This document shows positions 53,979 through 61,809 of a stretch of 64,000 bases of DNA, in pieces. Both the position numbers and the translations under genes were made by a program. A model generated the notes under the pieces. That model was not told where the DNA came from. It ran no database searches and worked only from the letters and a program-made list of their open reading frames with translations. Origin of the DNA: CABYIR01 sp038103905 (GTDB lineage: Bacteria; Pseudomonadota; Alphaproteobacteria; Pelagibacterales; AG-422-B15); contig JAYNZW010000001.1 in the NCBI GenBank assembly GCA_038103905.1, positions 124,001 through 188,000 on the forward strand. Direction: 5' to 3'. The first letter of the stretch is position 1, and every line of letters begins with the position of its first letter.

Positions 53979-54109
53979 ATATTTTTTTTCTTTGCTGCCA
54001 TTCTGGCAAAAAGTTTCATGACATGATGGCAGATGAGTCAAGTTGTTTCTTAGTTACATTCAAATGATATTGAACAATCTTAAATTTTTATTAATGGGAG
54101 AAAATTAAA

Positions 54110-55378
54110 ATGATTAAAAGAATAGTTATGTACTCATTACTATTCACTTCTTTATTAAGTGTTAGTGCTTATGCAGGTACAGATGATGAAACTGCTTATG
54201 CTCTAAATACTTTATTATTTTTAGTAAGTGGATTCCTAGTAATGTTAATGGCTGCAGGTTTCTGTATGCTTGAATCAGGAATGGTTACATCTAAAAGTGT
54301 GTCAACAATTGCTGCAAAAAATATTGGACTTTATTCTATTGCAGGACTGATGTTCTGGGTAATAGGTTATAATGTTGCTTACGGTATACCGGAAGGGGGA
54401 TACATTGGATCCTTTACTCCATGGAGTGACGCATCTGCAATTGATACAGGCTATTCAGATGGATCTGATTGGTTCTTCCAGATGGTTTTTTGTGCGACAA
54501 CAGTTTCAATTGTATCTGGTACTTTAGCTGAAAGAATTAAAATTTGGCCTTTCTTTCTATTTGCTGCAATTTTAACTGGAATTATTTATCCAATTGAAAT
54601 GGGCTGGCAATGGGGAGGCGGCTGGTTATCAGCTGCTGGATTCTCAGATTTTGCTGGTTCAACTTTAGTTCATGCTGCTGGTGGTGCAGCTGCATTAGCA
54701 GGAGCAATTGTGCTTGGTCCACGACTTGGTAGATTTAATAATGGTAAATTAGTGCCATTTGCAAGCTCATCTATTCCGTTAGCTACACTTGGAACATTCA
54801 TACTATGGTTTGGATGGTTTGGTTTTAATGGTGGATCTCAATTAGCATTAGCTGGTTTTGAAAATGCGACAGCCGTTGCTACAATCTATATTAATACTAA
54901 CCTTGCTGCTTGTGCCGGTGTCATGACTTGTGCAGTGATTACAAGACTAGTAAATGGTAAAACTGATGTAATCATGATGTTAAATGGTGCACTTGGTGGA
55001 TTAGTGGCAATTACTGCTGAGCCGCTTACACCTACACCGCTTATGGCGATCATTATTGGTTCTATTGGTGGAATAATTGTAATTGTTGGTACCGAGGTTC
55101 TAACAAGGTTCAAAATTGACGATGTTGTTGGAGCTATTCCAGTACACTTATTTGCCGGAATTTGGGGTACGCTTGCTGTTCCATTGACAAATAGTGGTAC
55201 CAGCTTTGGTGCGCAATTACTTGGTACAGCTTCAATCTGTGCTTTTGTTTTTGTAGTTTCATTCATAATTTGGTCAATTATGAAATCTACGGTGGGCATA
55301 AGAATAAGTGAAGAAGCCGAAAAAGAAGGAACTGATATAGCTGAGACTGGTGTAACAGCTTACGCTATCAGAGACTAA
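54110..55378 (+). CDS. amtB: Ammonium channel AmtB, copy 2
   Basis: This 422-residue channel closely resembles copy 1 across its length: signal ending SAYA, AAGFCMLESGMV, VSGTLAERIKIWPFF, twin histidines in STLVHAAGGAA and IPVHLFAGIWGT, and a PII-contact C-tail. Differences are spread throughout rather than clustered, for example Met instead of Leu near FCATTVSIVSG, which suggests an old duplication and not a recent one. It has its own leader of 186 nt, a GGGAG ribosome site and its own terminator. No glnK is near. The pair may differ in affinity or regulation. Confidence 0.93.
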   Translation: MIKRIVMYSLLFTSLLSVSAYAGTDDETAYALNTLLFLVSGFLVMLMAAGFCMLESGMVTSKSVSTIAAKNIGLYSIAGLMFWVIGYNVAYGIPEGGYIGSFTPWSDASAIDTGYSDGSDWFFQMVFCATTVSIVSGTLAERIKIWPFFLFAAILTGIIYPIEMGWQWGGGWLSAAGFSDFAGSTLVHAAGGAAALAGAIVLGPRLGRFNNGKLVPFASSSIPLATLGTFILWFGWFGFNGGSQLALAGFENATAVATIYINTNLAACAGVMTCAVITRLVNGKTDVIMMLNGALGGLVAITAEPLTPTPLMAIIIGSIGGIIVIVGTEVLTRFKIDDVVGAIPVHLFAGIWGTLAVPLTNSGTSFGAQLLGTASICAFVFVVSFIIWSIMKSTVGIRISEEAEKEGTDIAETGVTAYAIRD

Positions 55379-55393
55379 TTTCCTCCTGACCTT

Positions 55394-55444
55394 AAACAGT
55401 TCTGCAATTTAACTCCCCTAAATTATTTTGCAGGACTGTTTTTT
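55394..55444 (+). terminator. Terminator after amtB copy 2
   Basis: AAACAGTTCTGCAA pairs with TTGCAGGACTGTTT (one G-U wobble) across a 20-base loop and runs into a T tract. It lies 15 nt after the stop codon. Confidence 0.85.
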
Positions 55445-55484
55445 ATTTTGAATTTTTATTTTTTCCTAATACAGTCTTTCTTTA

Positions 55485-56435
55485 ATGGAAAATCATTCAC
55501 ATAAATTTGAAAAAAAGAAAGCTGGGGTATTCTTTTTTAAATCATCAAGTCCTTTCGAATTTCACCATATTTTGAACGGTATTGATATTGAGCCTAAAGA
55601 AGAAATTTATGGTTCCCTTATTTTTCCTGAAAATGTAAAGCATCCATGTCCTGCAGTAATTGCTGTTCACGGTAGTGCAGGATTAAGAGGAAATCACCAT
55701 GACCATATTGTTAACCTTTTGGAAGCTGGTATTGCTGTTTTTAGGATCCATAGCTTTGAAGCAAGAGGTTTAATTTCAATTATTGAAGATCAAATGAGAG
55801 TAACTTTAGCTACAATGATAACAGACTCATTCCGTGCACTCTCTTTATTATCTCAGCATCCAGATATAGATCCAAATAAAATTGGAATTATGGGCTGGAG
55901 CCTTGGAGGAAGTACATCTTTCTACTCGGCATGGTCTCCAATTGTGAAAGCTTTGACAGTAGGAGATGAAAAATTCTCTGCTCATCTTCCACTTTATCCT
56001 GGTACACATATTAAACCTGAAATCAATGAATGGACTGATGCACCCATGAGAATTCTATGTGGTGATGCTGATGATTATACTCCAACTAGTTTGGTTAAAA
56101 ATATTCTAGATTATATGAAGCCTGTTAAATCAAATATAGAATTAATTACTTATCCCAACGCCCATCATTCTTTTGATTCAATCGATCCAATCGAATTTAT
56201 TCCTTATGCAATTAAGCTTACTGAGAAATTTGCTATTATTGACAAAAATACCAATCTTTCATTCACCCTAGATGATGGAACGATAATTCCTTGCGATGAT
56301 GCTGAAGGTCGCATGAATTTAATTAAAGCAGTTCCTAATATCATGGGGGCTCATGCGGGCTGTGATTGGGAGGCGAGAAGACAGTCACATAAAGATGTTG
56401 TCTCTTTCTTTAAAAAAGAATTTCTAAATTCGTAA
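55485..56435 (+). CDS. Dienelactone hydrolase family protein
   Basis: This 316-residue alpha/beta hydrolase has the nucleophile elbow GWSLGG (Ser in place of the Cys of classical dienelactone hydrolases), an acid residue in CGDADDYTP and the His in YPNAHHSFD. The oxyanion region is AVHGSAGLRGNHHDH. No signal peptide is present. About 75 residues follow the catalytic His, more than in minimal family members, including LDDGTIIPCDDAEGR. Substrate unknown. It lies between amtB and umuD and is probably expressed alone. Confidence 0.85.
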   Translation: MENHSHKFEKKKAGVFFFKSSSPFEFHHILNGIDIEPKEEIYGSLIFPENVKHPCPAVIAVHGSAGLRGNHHDHIVNLLEAGIAVFRIHSFEARGLISIIEDQMRVTLATMITDSFRALSLLSQHPDIDPNKIGIMGWSLGGSTSFYSAWSPIVKALTVGDEKFSAHLPLYPGTHIKPEINEWTDAPMRILCGDADDYTPTSLVKNILDYMKPVKSNIELITYPNAHHSFDSIDPIEFIPYAIKLTEKFAIIDKNTNLSFTLDDGTIIPCDDAEGRMNLIKAVPNIMGAHAGCDWEARRQSHKDVVSFFKKEFLNS

Positions 56436-56438
56436 TTT

Positions 56439-56464
56439 TTAGAGTCTAAATTTATTGACTCTAA
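56439..56464 (+). terminator. Possible hairpin after the dienelactone hydrolase gene
   Basis: TTAGAGTC and GACTCTAA make a perfect 8-base stem with a 10-base loop, 3 nt past the stop codon. No T tract follows, and the right arm overlaps the possible umuD -35 (TTGACT, 56455-56460), so it may act as either. Confidence 0.4.
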
Positions 56465-56485
56465 TATCCAGCAGTGCAATAATAA

Positions 56486-56500
56486 GAACAAAACAAGAAC
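56486..56500. promoter_or_regulatory. LexA (SOS) box upstream of umuDC
   Basis: GAACAAAACAAGAAC is a perfect GAAC-N7-GAAC direct repeat, the alphaproteobacterial LexA site. It lies 17 nt before the umuD ATG and just past a possible promoter (TTGACT at 56455-56460, TAATAA at 56480-56485, 19-nt spacing), so LexA would block transcription start. Confidence 0.85.
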
Positions 56501-56517
56501 AAATTAGTATTTAATCA

Positions 56518-56925
56518 ATGTTATTAACCTTTTACAAAGAAGGCGTGGAATGTGGATTTCCGTCTCCAGCTAGGGATTTTACTGAGAGCTCCATAGATTT
56601 GAATGAAGAGTTGATTCATCATCCCAATGCAACTTTTGTTGTGAGAGCACGCGGCCATTCAATGATGGATGCAGGCATATCACCCGGTGACCTAATTATT
56701 GTTGATCGAAGTTTAAAGCCTCGTCATGGATCTGTTATTGTTGCAGTGTTAGACGGTGAACTGAGTATCAAGATTCTAAGTATAAAAAGTAAAAACGACA
56801 TCATACTAAAATCAGCAAATAAAAATTATGAGGATGTTTATGTTTCAGAAGAAATGGACTTTATGATTTGGGGCGTCTGCACATATGTGGTTCATGATCT
56901 TAAGAAGATTAACTATCCTTTATGA
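56518..56925 (+). CDS. umuD: DNA polymerase V subunit UmuD
   Basis: UmuD is the LexA-like self-cleaving subunit that, after RecA-stimulated processing, activates the mutagenic polymerase UmuC. The 135-residue protein has the cleavage site at Cys12-Gly13 (CGFPSPA), catalytic Ser48 (GHSMMDAG) and Lys85 (LSIKIL). Only 12 residues precede the cut, against about 24 in E. coli, so little is removed on activation. Its stop overlaps the umuC start (ATGA). The SOS box upstream indicates LexA control. Confidence 0.93.
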   Translation: MLLTFYKEGVECGFPSPARDFTESSIDLNEELIHHPNATFVVRARGHSMMDAGISPGDLIIVDRSLKPRHGSVIVAVLDGELSIKILSIKSKNDIILKSANKNYEDVYVSEEMDFMIWGVCTYVVHDLKKINYPL

Positions 56926-58184
56926 AAAAAAAAGTTTTTGCATTAATAGATTGTAATGCTTTTTATGTTTCTTGTGAGAGAGTCTTTAATCCAAAACTAA
57001 ACAATAGACCAGTTGTAGCCTTATCTAATAATGATGGATGTATCATAGCTAGATCTAAAGAAGCAAAAGCTCTTGGAATTAAAATGGGTGTCCCACTTTT
57101 TAAAGTTAAAGATATTATCGAAAGAGAGAATGTTATCGTATTTTCATCAAATTATACTTTGTACGCAGATATGTCGAGACGAGTTATGAATATAATATCT
57201 GAATTTTCTCCAAGTATTGAAGTTTACTCAATTGATGAGGCATTCATCGAGTTGACAGGTGTAAAAGTAGACTATGAATTCTATGCTCATAAATTGAGAC
57301 AGACAATCTTACAGTATACAGGTATCCCAGTGAGTATTGGAATTGCATCAACAAAAACTTTGACAAAGGTAGCTAATCACATTGCAAAAGATAATGAAAG
57401 TTTAAATGGTGTATGTTCACTGGTTGATCACAAAAATTTAGATAGAGTGTTAGAAGATACTCATGTTAGTGATATATGGGGAGTGGGTAGACAGCTATCT
57501 AAAAAACTAATCACAAGTGGAGTCTTTAACGCAAAACTTTTAAAAAACTCTGAAGATACATGGATAAGGAAAATGATGAGTATTAATGGATTAAAAACAG
57601 TCTCTGAATTGAGAGAAATATCTTGCTTAGACTTAGAAGAAACATCAGCTACTAGAAAAAGCTGTTGTACCACAAGATCTTTTGGGAGACCTCTGGTTAA
57701 TCTTGAAGATATAGAGCAGGCAGTTACTACTTTTGCTCGTCGTGCGACAGAAAGAATAAGAGGTGAAGATTTAACTGCTTCTATGGTTTCTGTTTTTTTA
57801 CGAACTAACCCTTTTGATAAAAAAAATAACTATTATTCAAATAGTTCAACAATAACATTGAGTTATCCAACATATGATACAGTGCATATAGTGAAAGCAG
57901 CTCTAGACATAACAAAAAAAATTTTTCGTAAAGATTATAACTATAAGAAGGCTGGAGTTTTACTTAGTGGATTTTATAAAAAAGGAACTGAAACTAAAGA
58001 TTTATTTTCTGAGTCAAAATACAGATCTCCTAATTTAATGTATGCGGTTGACCAAATCAATCAGCGTTATGGAAGCGATACAATTCAAATAGCCACAGAG
58101 TGTCAAACAGGAAAATGGAAACAGAAAAGAAAAAATTGTACTCAAAGCTACACAACTCAGCTTGATAAAGTTTTATTAGTTTAA
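56922..58184 (+). CDS. umuC: DNA polymerase V catalytic subunit UmuC
   Basis: UmuC is a Y-family translesion polymerase. The 420-residue protein starts ALIDCNAFYVSCERVF with the first catalytic Asp, and has the palm motif YSIDEAFIEL with the second acid pair. The thumb contains VSIGIASTKTLTKVANHIAK, followed by the finger domain and the UmuC-type C-terminal region. A short clamp-binding motif near DLFSE may dock on DnaN. Translation is coupled to umuD by a 4-nt overlap. It overlaps the convergent hydrolase gene by 9 nt. Confidence 0.95.
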   Translation: MKKKVFALIDCNAFYVSCERVFNPKLNNRPVVALSNNDGCIIARSKEAKALGIKMGVPLFKVKDIIERENVIVFSSNYTLYADMSRRVMNIISEFSPSIEVYSIDEAFIELTGVKVDYEFYAHKLRQTILQYTGIPVSIGIASTKTLTKVANHIAKDNESLNGVCSLVDHKNLDRVLEDTHVSDIWGVGRQLSKKLITSGVFNAKLLKNSEDTWIRKMMSINGLKTVSELREISCLDLEETSATRKSCCTTRSFGRPLVNLEDIEQAVTTFARRATERIRGEDLTASMVSVFLRTNPFDKKNNYYSNSSTITLSYPTYDTVHIVKAALDITKKIFRKDYNYKKAGVLLSGFYKKGTETKDLFSESKYRSPNLMYAVDQINQRYGSDTIQIATECQTGKWKQKRKNCTQSYTTQLDKVLLV

Positions 58185-59108
58185 ATTACTTGATAAAAAA
58201 TCTAAAAATACATTGGTAATTTTATCTGGAATCTTTGAGCTCCCAGCGTGACCACCTGAGAAAACAAAAACATCAGCATCCTTATTTAATGAAATTATCG
58301 ACTCAACTGATTGAGGTGAAACTTCAGTATCATCATTTGCATAAGCTATATGTAATGGAATATTACTTTTTGAAAAAACTTCGTAAGTAGAAAAATAGTT
58401 TTTAGGAAAAAGATATCTAGATGAAGAGAGGAGAGAATATTCACTTCCAGGTAAGATTAGTTGATTAATATATCCATTAATCAACTCCTCAGATAATGAA
58501 ACTTCATTTCCCCATTCCAAAGCTCTTTTTTTGATAAGAGGGAGTCCAAAAAAACGCATAGTGATCTCGCCAAGAAAAGGAATACGAAGAATTTTAAAAA
58601 TAAAATTATCAATATTAACAACAGGAACTTGGATTCCAACTGCCAAAGAACGATTAATATTATTATTTGCAAATTCAATAGCGATTGGCGCTCCCATTGA
58701 AACACCATATAGAATAAACTGATCAATATTTAAATGATCAAGAAGTTCATCAAGTTGCTGTTGATATATATTCATTGAGTATTTAATTTTTGGCCGGTCT
58801 GAATAACCTCTTCCAAATTGGTCGTAACATATAACCCAATAACCACGTTGACTTAAATTTTTGCAGAAATCAGTATAGCCCTCAGAAGGAACAGTTCCAC
58901 CATGTATCATTATTATTGGTGTATTATTATTTGAACCAAACTCTTTATACGCTGTTAGTCCGTTTGTAAGTTCTATAAATTTATAATCTGAAGACTTTTG
59001 AAACTGAGAAAGGTTCCCGTTTTCACGATATAGAAACAAGTAGATAACAGAGATAAAAACTGCGCCTATTGCTAAAATAGTAAGTAAAAGTTGATAAGAC
59101 ATATTCAT
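58176..59108 (-). CDS. Alpha/beta hydrolase, membrane anchored
   Basis: This 310-residue hydrolase has an N-terminal hydrophobic helix (LLLTILAIGAVFISVIYLFLY), the oxyanion motif MIHGGTVPSEG, the nucleophile elbow GVSMGA, an acid residue near NDDTEVSP and the His in SGGHAG. It resembles the bacterial proline-iminopeptidase or lipase-like hydrolases. The helix suggests anchoring on the periplasmic face. Substrate unknown. It is convergent to umuC and divergent from the binding-protein gene. Confidence 0.83.
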   Translation of the reverse strand: MNMSYQLLLTILAIGAVFISVIYLFLYRENGNLSQFQKSSDYKFIELTNGLTAYKEFGSNNNTPIIMIHGGTVPSEGYTDFCKNLSQRGYWVICYDQFGRGYSDRPKIKYSMNIYQQQLDELLDHLNIDQFILYGVSMGAPIAIEFANNNINRSLAVGIQVPVVNIDNFIFKILRIPFLGEITMRFFGLPLIKKRALEWGNEVSLSEELINGYINQLILPGSEYSLLSSSRYLFPKNYFSTYEVFSKSNIPLHIAYANDDTEVSPQSVESIISLNKDADVFVFSGGHAGSSKIPDKITNVFLDFLSSNLN

Positions 59109-59174
59109 TTTTTGCAGAATCTCCGGCTTAATTTAAGTTGCTTCGTAACCTTCATTTTGTTAGCATAATTGCCT

Positions 59175-59180
59175 TATAAT
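59175..59180 (+). promoter_or_regulatory. Candidate -10 element for the binding-protein gene
   Basis: A TATAAT hexamer lies 24 nt before the ATG at 59204, with an AGAAGG ribosome site between. No good -35 is seen at the right spacing; TTCATT at 59151-59156 is the nearest candidate. Confidence 0.45.
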
Positions 59181-59203
59181 AAAAATAAAGAAGGTAATAA
59201 ATA

Positions 59204-60415
59204 ATGAAAAAATCAATATTTACAGTTCTATTAGGCGCTTCTCTAATAGCGCTCGTAGCAGGCTGTTCTCAGCAAAAAGAAGAGGTAGCCGCGAGTGATA
59301 TAAATGTAGGAATTATTTTAGGTTTTACAGGACCTATTGAGTCTTTGACGCCAACAATGGCTTCATCTGCTGAGCTTGCATTCAAAGAAGCAACTGACGC
59401 TGGTATACTTAATGGTTCAACTCTAAATCCTGTTAGAGCTGACTCGACTTGTATCGATGCAGCTGCGGCAACATCTGCTGCTGAAAGATTAGTGACAGCT
59501 GATAATGTAGCAGCAATTATGGGCGCAGATTGTTCAGGTGTGACAACAGCTATTGCAAATAATGTCGCTGTCCCAAATGGTGTTACAATAATTTCACCAT
59601 CTGCAACGTCACCTGCATTAACAACAATAGAAGATAAAGGATTTTTCTTCAGAACAGCTCCATCTGATGCTCGTCAAGGACAAGTTCTTGCTCAAGTTGT
59701 TATGGATAGAGGAATTAAAAAACTTGCTGTGACTTACACAAACAATGACTACGGAAAAGGTTTATCTGATAGTTTTGTTGGAGCATTTACAGCTATGGGC
59801 GGTGAAGTGACTATTGAAGTACCTCACGAGGATGGTAAAGCTGATTATTCTGCTGAGGTAAGCACTTTGTCAGCTTCTGGTGCAGAAGAGCTTGCAGTTT
59901 TAGGTTATGTTGATCAGGGAGGAAAAGGTATTATCCAAAATTCTCTTGATACAGGAGCCTTCTCAAGATTCATTTTAGCTGATGGAATGATTGGTCAAAG
60001 CTTAATTGATAATGTCGATGGTGATTTGACTGGTACATTTGGAACTTTGCCAGGAAATGAGTCTGACGGTGCAGCAATGTTTATCAAAATGGCAAGCGCA
60101 AATGGTATTCCAGGTGATGGACCATTTGAACAAGAGTCATACGATGCTGCTGCATTAATTGTTCTTGCAATGCAAGCTGGTGGATCTGCTGATAGAGCTA
60201 CTATCGCAAAAAATGTGATGGGAGTTGCTAATGCCCCTGGTACAGAAATTCTTCCAGGTGAGCTAGCTAAAGCAATAAACCTTCTTAAAGATGGTAAAGA
60301 AGTAAACTATCAAGGCGCAACTAATGTTGAGTTTTCTGATGTTGGTGAAGCATCAGGATCTTATAAAGAACTTGAAATAGGTTCTGGTAAGTTCAACACA
60401 ATTCAAGTTAGATAA
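59204..60415 (+). CDS. Branched-chain amino-acid-type ABC substrate-binding lipoprotein
   Basis: This 403-residue periplasmic binding protein has a clear lipoprotein signal (LIALVAGCSQQKE). It has the type I fold of LivJ/LivK-like proteins: INVGIILGFTGPIESLTP at the first strand, then AAAATSAAERLV, NDYGKGLSDSF and the second lobe with ILADGMIGQS. It is probably the binding component for the convergent livGFHM genes, though its strand is opposite. The substrate could be amino acids, urea or amides. A strong shared terminator follows. Confidence 0.88.
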   Translation: MKKSIFTVLLGASLIALVAGCSQQKEEVAASDINVGIILGFTGPIESLTPTMASSAELAFKEATDAGILNGSTLNPVRADSTCIDAAAATSAAERLVTADNVAAIMGADCSGVTTAIANNVAVPNGVTIISPSATSPALTTIEDKGFFFRTAPSDARQGQVLAQVVMDRGIKKLAVTYTNNDYGKGLSDSFVGAFTAMGGEVTIEVPHEDGKADYSAEVSTLSASGAEELAVLGYVDQGGKGIIQNSLDTGAFSRFILADGMIGQSLIDNVDGDLTGTFGTLPGNESDGAAMFIKMASANGIPGDGPFEQESYDAAALIVLAMQAGGSADRATIAKNVMGVANAPGTEILPGELAKAINLLKDGKEVNYQGATNVEFSDVGEASGSYKELEIGSGKFNTIQVR

Positions 60416-60423
60416 TTTTGCCT

Positions 60424-60450
60424 GTAAGGCCTAGTTCAGCTAGGCCTTAC
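60424..60450. terminator. Bidirectional terminator between the binding-protein gene and livM
   Basis: GTAAGGCCTAG and CTAGGCCTTAC form a perfect 11-base stem with a 5-base loop. The right arm overlaps the final codons and stop of livM (VRPS stop), so the hairpin can end both convergent transcripts. T tracts are weak on either side. Confidence 0.88.
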
Positions 60451-61809
60451 AACCTTTTCAGGTATTACACCTCTAGGCATAAATCTCAAAGTTATTAATA
60501 AAATGGCCCCCATAATGAATAATCTCATGTGTGGAGCACTTGCAATCAAATGTGTTTTAATTGGATCTCCATAATCCAATCCACTTGTAATAAAACTAAT
60601 AAATGCAATTGAAATAGGTTCTGCTTCGATCCACATAAACCATATAAAGAATCCACCAAATATTGACCCTAAGTTGTTTCCACTTCCTCCCACTATCACC
60701 ATGACCCAAATTATAAAAGTGAATCTCAGAGGTTGGTAGGTTCCTGGTGTAAATTGCCCATCTAATGTTGTAAGCATTGCACCTGCTATTCCAATAATTG
60801 CTGAACCTAGGATAAAAACTTGTAAATGTTGTCCAACAATATTTTTACCCATAGCACTTGCAGCAACTTCATTGTCTCTGATTGCTCTCAACATTCTTCC
60901 CCAAGGAGAATTTAAAGCAAGCTGACTTAAGAAAAATAAAATAATTAGTACACTAATAAACAAGCTGGCATAACAAAGTTTCACATAAATACTTGACCCT
61001 TCAATTACTAATTTATTTAATAAGTCTTGTTTATTAGATGCTGTTTCAATAGCAGATAGTTTAGATGTATTAACCCATTCGATTAGTTTAATAAACCACT
61101 CTGACTCTTGTAATCGAATTTCATAAGGCACAGGCCTTGGAAGACCAGTAACATTTTTTACACCTCGTGATAGCCATTCTTCGTGTTTTAAAACGGCAAT
61201 CACAATCTCAGAAATTCCAAGAGTAGCTATAGCCAAATAATCTGAGCGTAGTCCTAATGTAACTTTACCAATAATCCATGCGAGAAATGCAGCTGCAAAT
61301 GCCGCAATTACCCAAGAAAAAATAATTGGCATTCCAAGCCCACCGAGAAAACCAGTTTTTGCTGGATTAATATCTTCAATTAAATCTATTGAAGGGGCAT
61401 AAAAATTACCTAGTCCAATTGCAGCTAATAAAATTATAAAAACTATTAAGAATCTCCTTTTGAAAATAGAGCCTATATATTTAGTGACATAAAAAATAAA
61501 AATTGCTGCAGCAATAACTATCAATAAGCTAATAAGCATACCTGTTCCAGCTACTGACCAAGCTTCATAAATTGGTTGATGAGAAATAAGAACAGCAACA
61601 AGCCCACCTAAAGCCGTGAAACCCATGACTCCAGCATTGAATAATCCAGCGTAGCCCCACTGTAAATTAACGCCCATAGCCATTATTGCTGAAACAATGC
61701 ATAAGTTAAATATCCCGATTGATAAGGACCACGATTGAGCAACTCCAACAATGATGAGTAACAGTGCCATGATTAAAAAAGCAAGCTGGGTTCTATATTT
61801 TTGTATCAC
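60436..61809 (-). CDS. livM: Branched-chain amino-acid-type ABC permease LivM
   Basis: LivM is one of two membrane permeases of the importer. The 457-residue protein has about ten helices and the family's GYAGLFNAGVMGFTALGG and the ATPase-contact loop SPWGRMLRAIRDNEVAASAMG. It is longer than usual LivM (about 320-420), with an extra hydrophilic stretch of roughly 45 residues near positions 235-280. It overlaps livH by 4 nt. Its stop codon lies in the shared terminator hairpin. Confidence 0.9.
   Translation of the reverse strand: MIQKYRTQLAFLIMALLLIIVGVAQSWSLSIGIFNLCIVSAIMAMGVNLQWGYAGLFNAGVMGFTALGGLVAVLISHQPIYEAWSVAGTGMLISLLIVIAAAIFIFYVTKYIGSIFKRRFLIVFIILLAAIGLGNFYAPSIDLIEDINPAKTGFLGGLGMPIIFSWVIAAFAAAFLAWIIGKVTLGLRSDYLAIATLGISEIVIAVLKHEEWLSRGVKNVTGLPRPVPYEIRLQESEWFIKLIEWVNTSKLSAIETASNKQDLLNKLVIEGSSIYVKLCYASLFISVLIILFFLSQLALNSPWGRMLRAIRDNEVAASAMGKNIVGQHLQVFILGSAIIGIAGAMLTTLDGQFTPGTYQPLRFTFIIWVMVIVGGSGNNLGSIFGGFFIWFMWIEAEPISIAFISFITSGLDYGDPIKTHLIASAPHMRLFIMGAILLITLRFMPRGVIPEKVVRPS

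Noticed and set aside
53996..54008. TGCCA-TTC-TGGCA inverted repeat before amtB copy 2
   Set aside because: The arms are only 5 bases and lie directly behind the terminator of copy 1. No known motif matches, so no operator is called.
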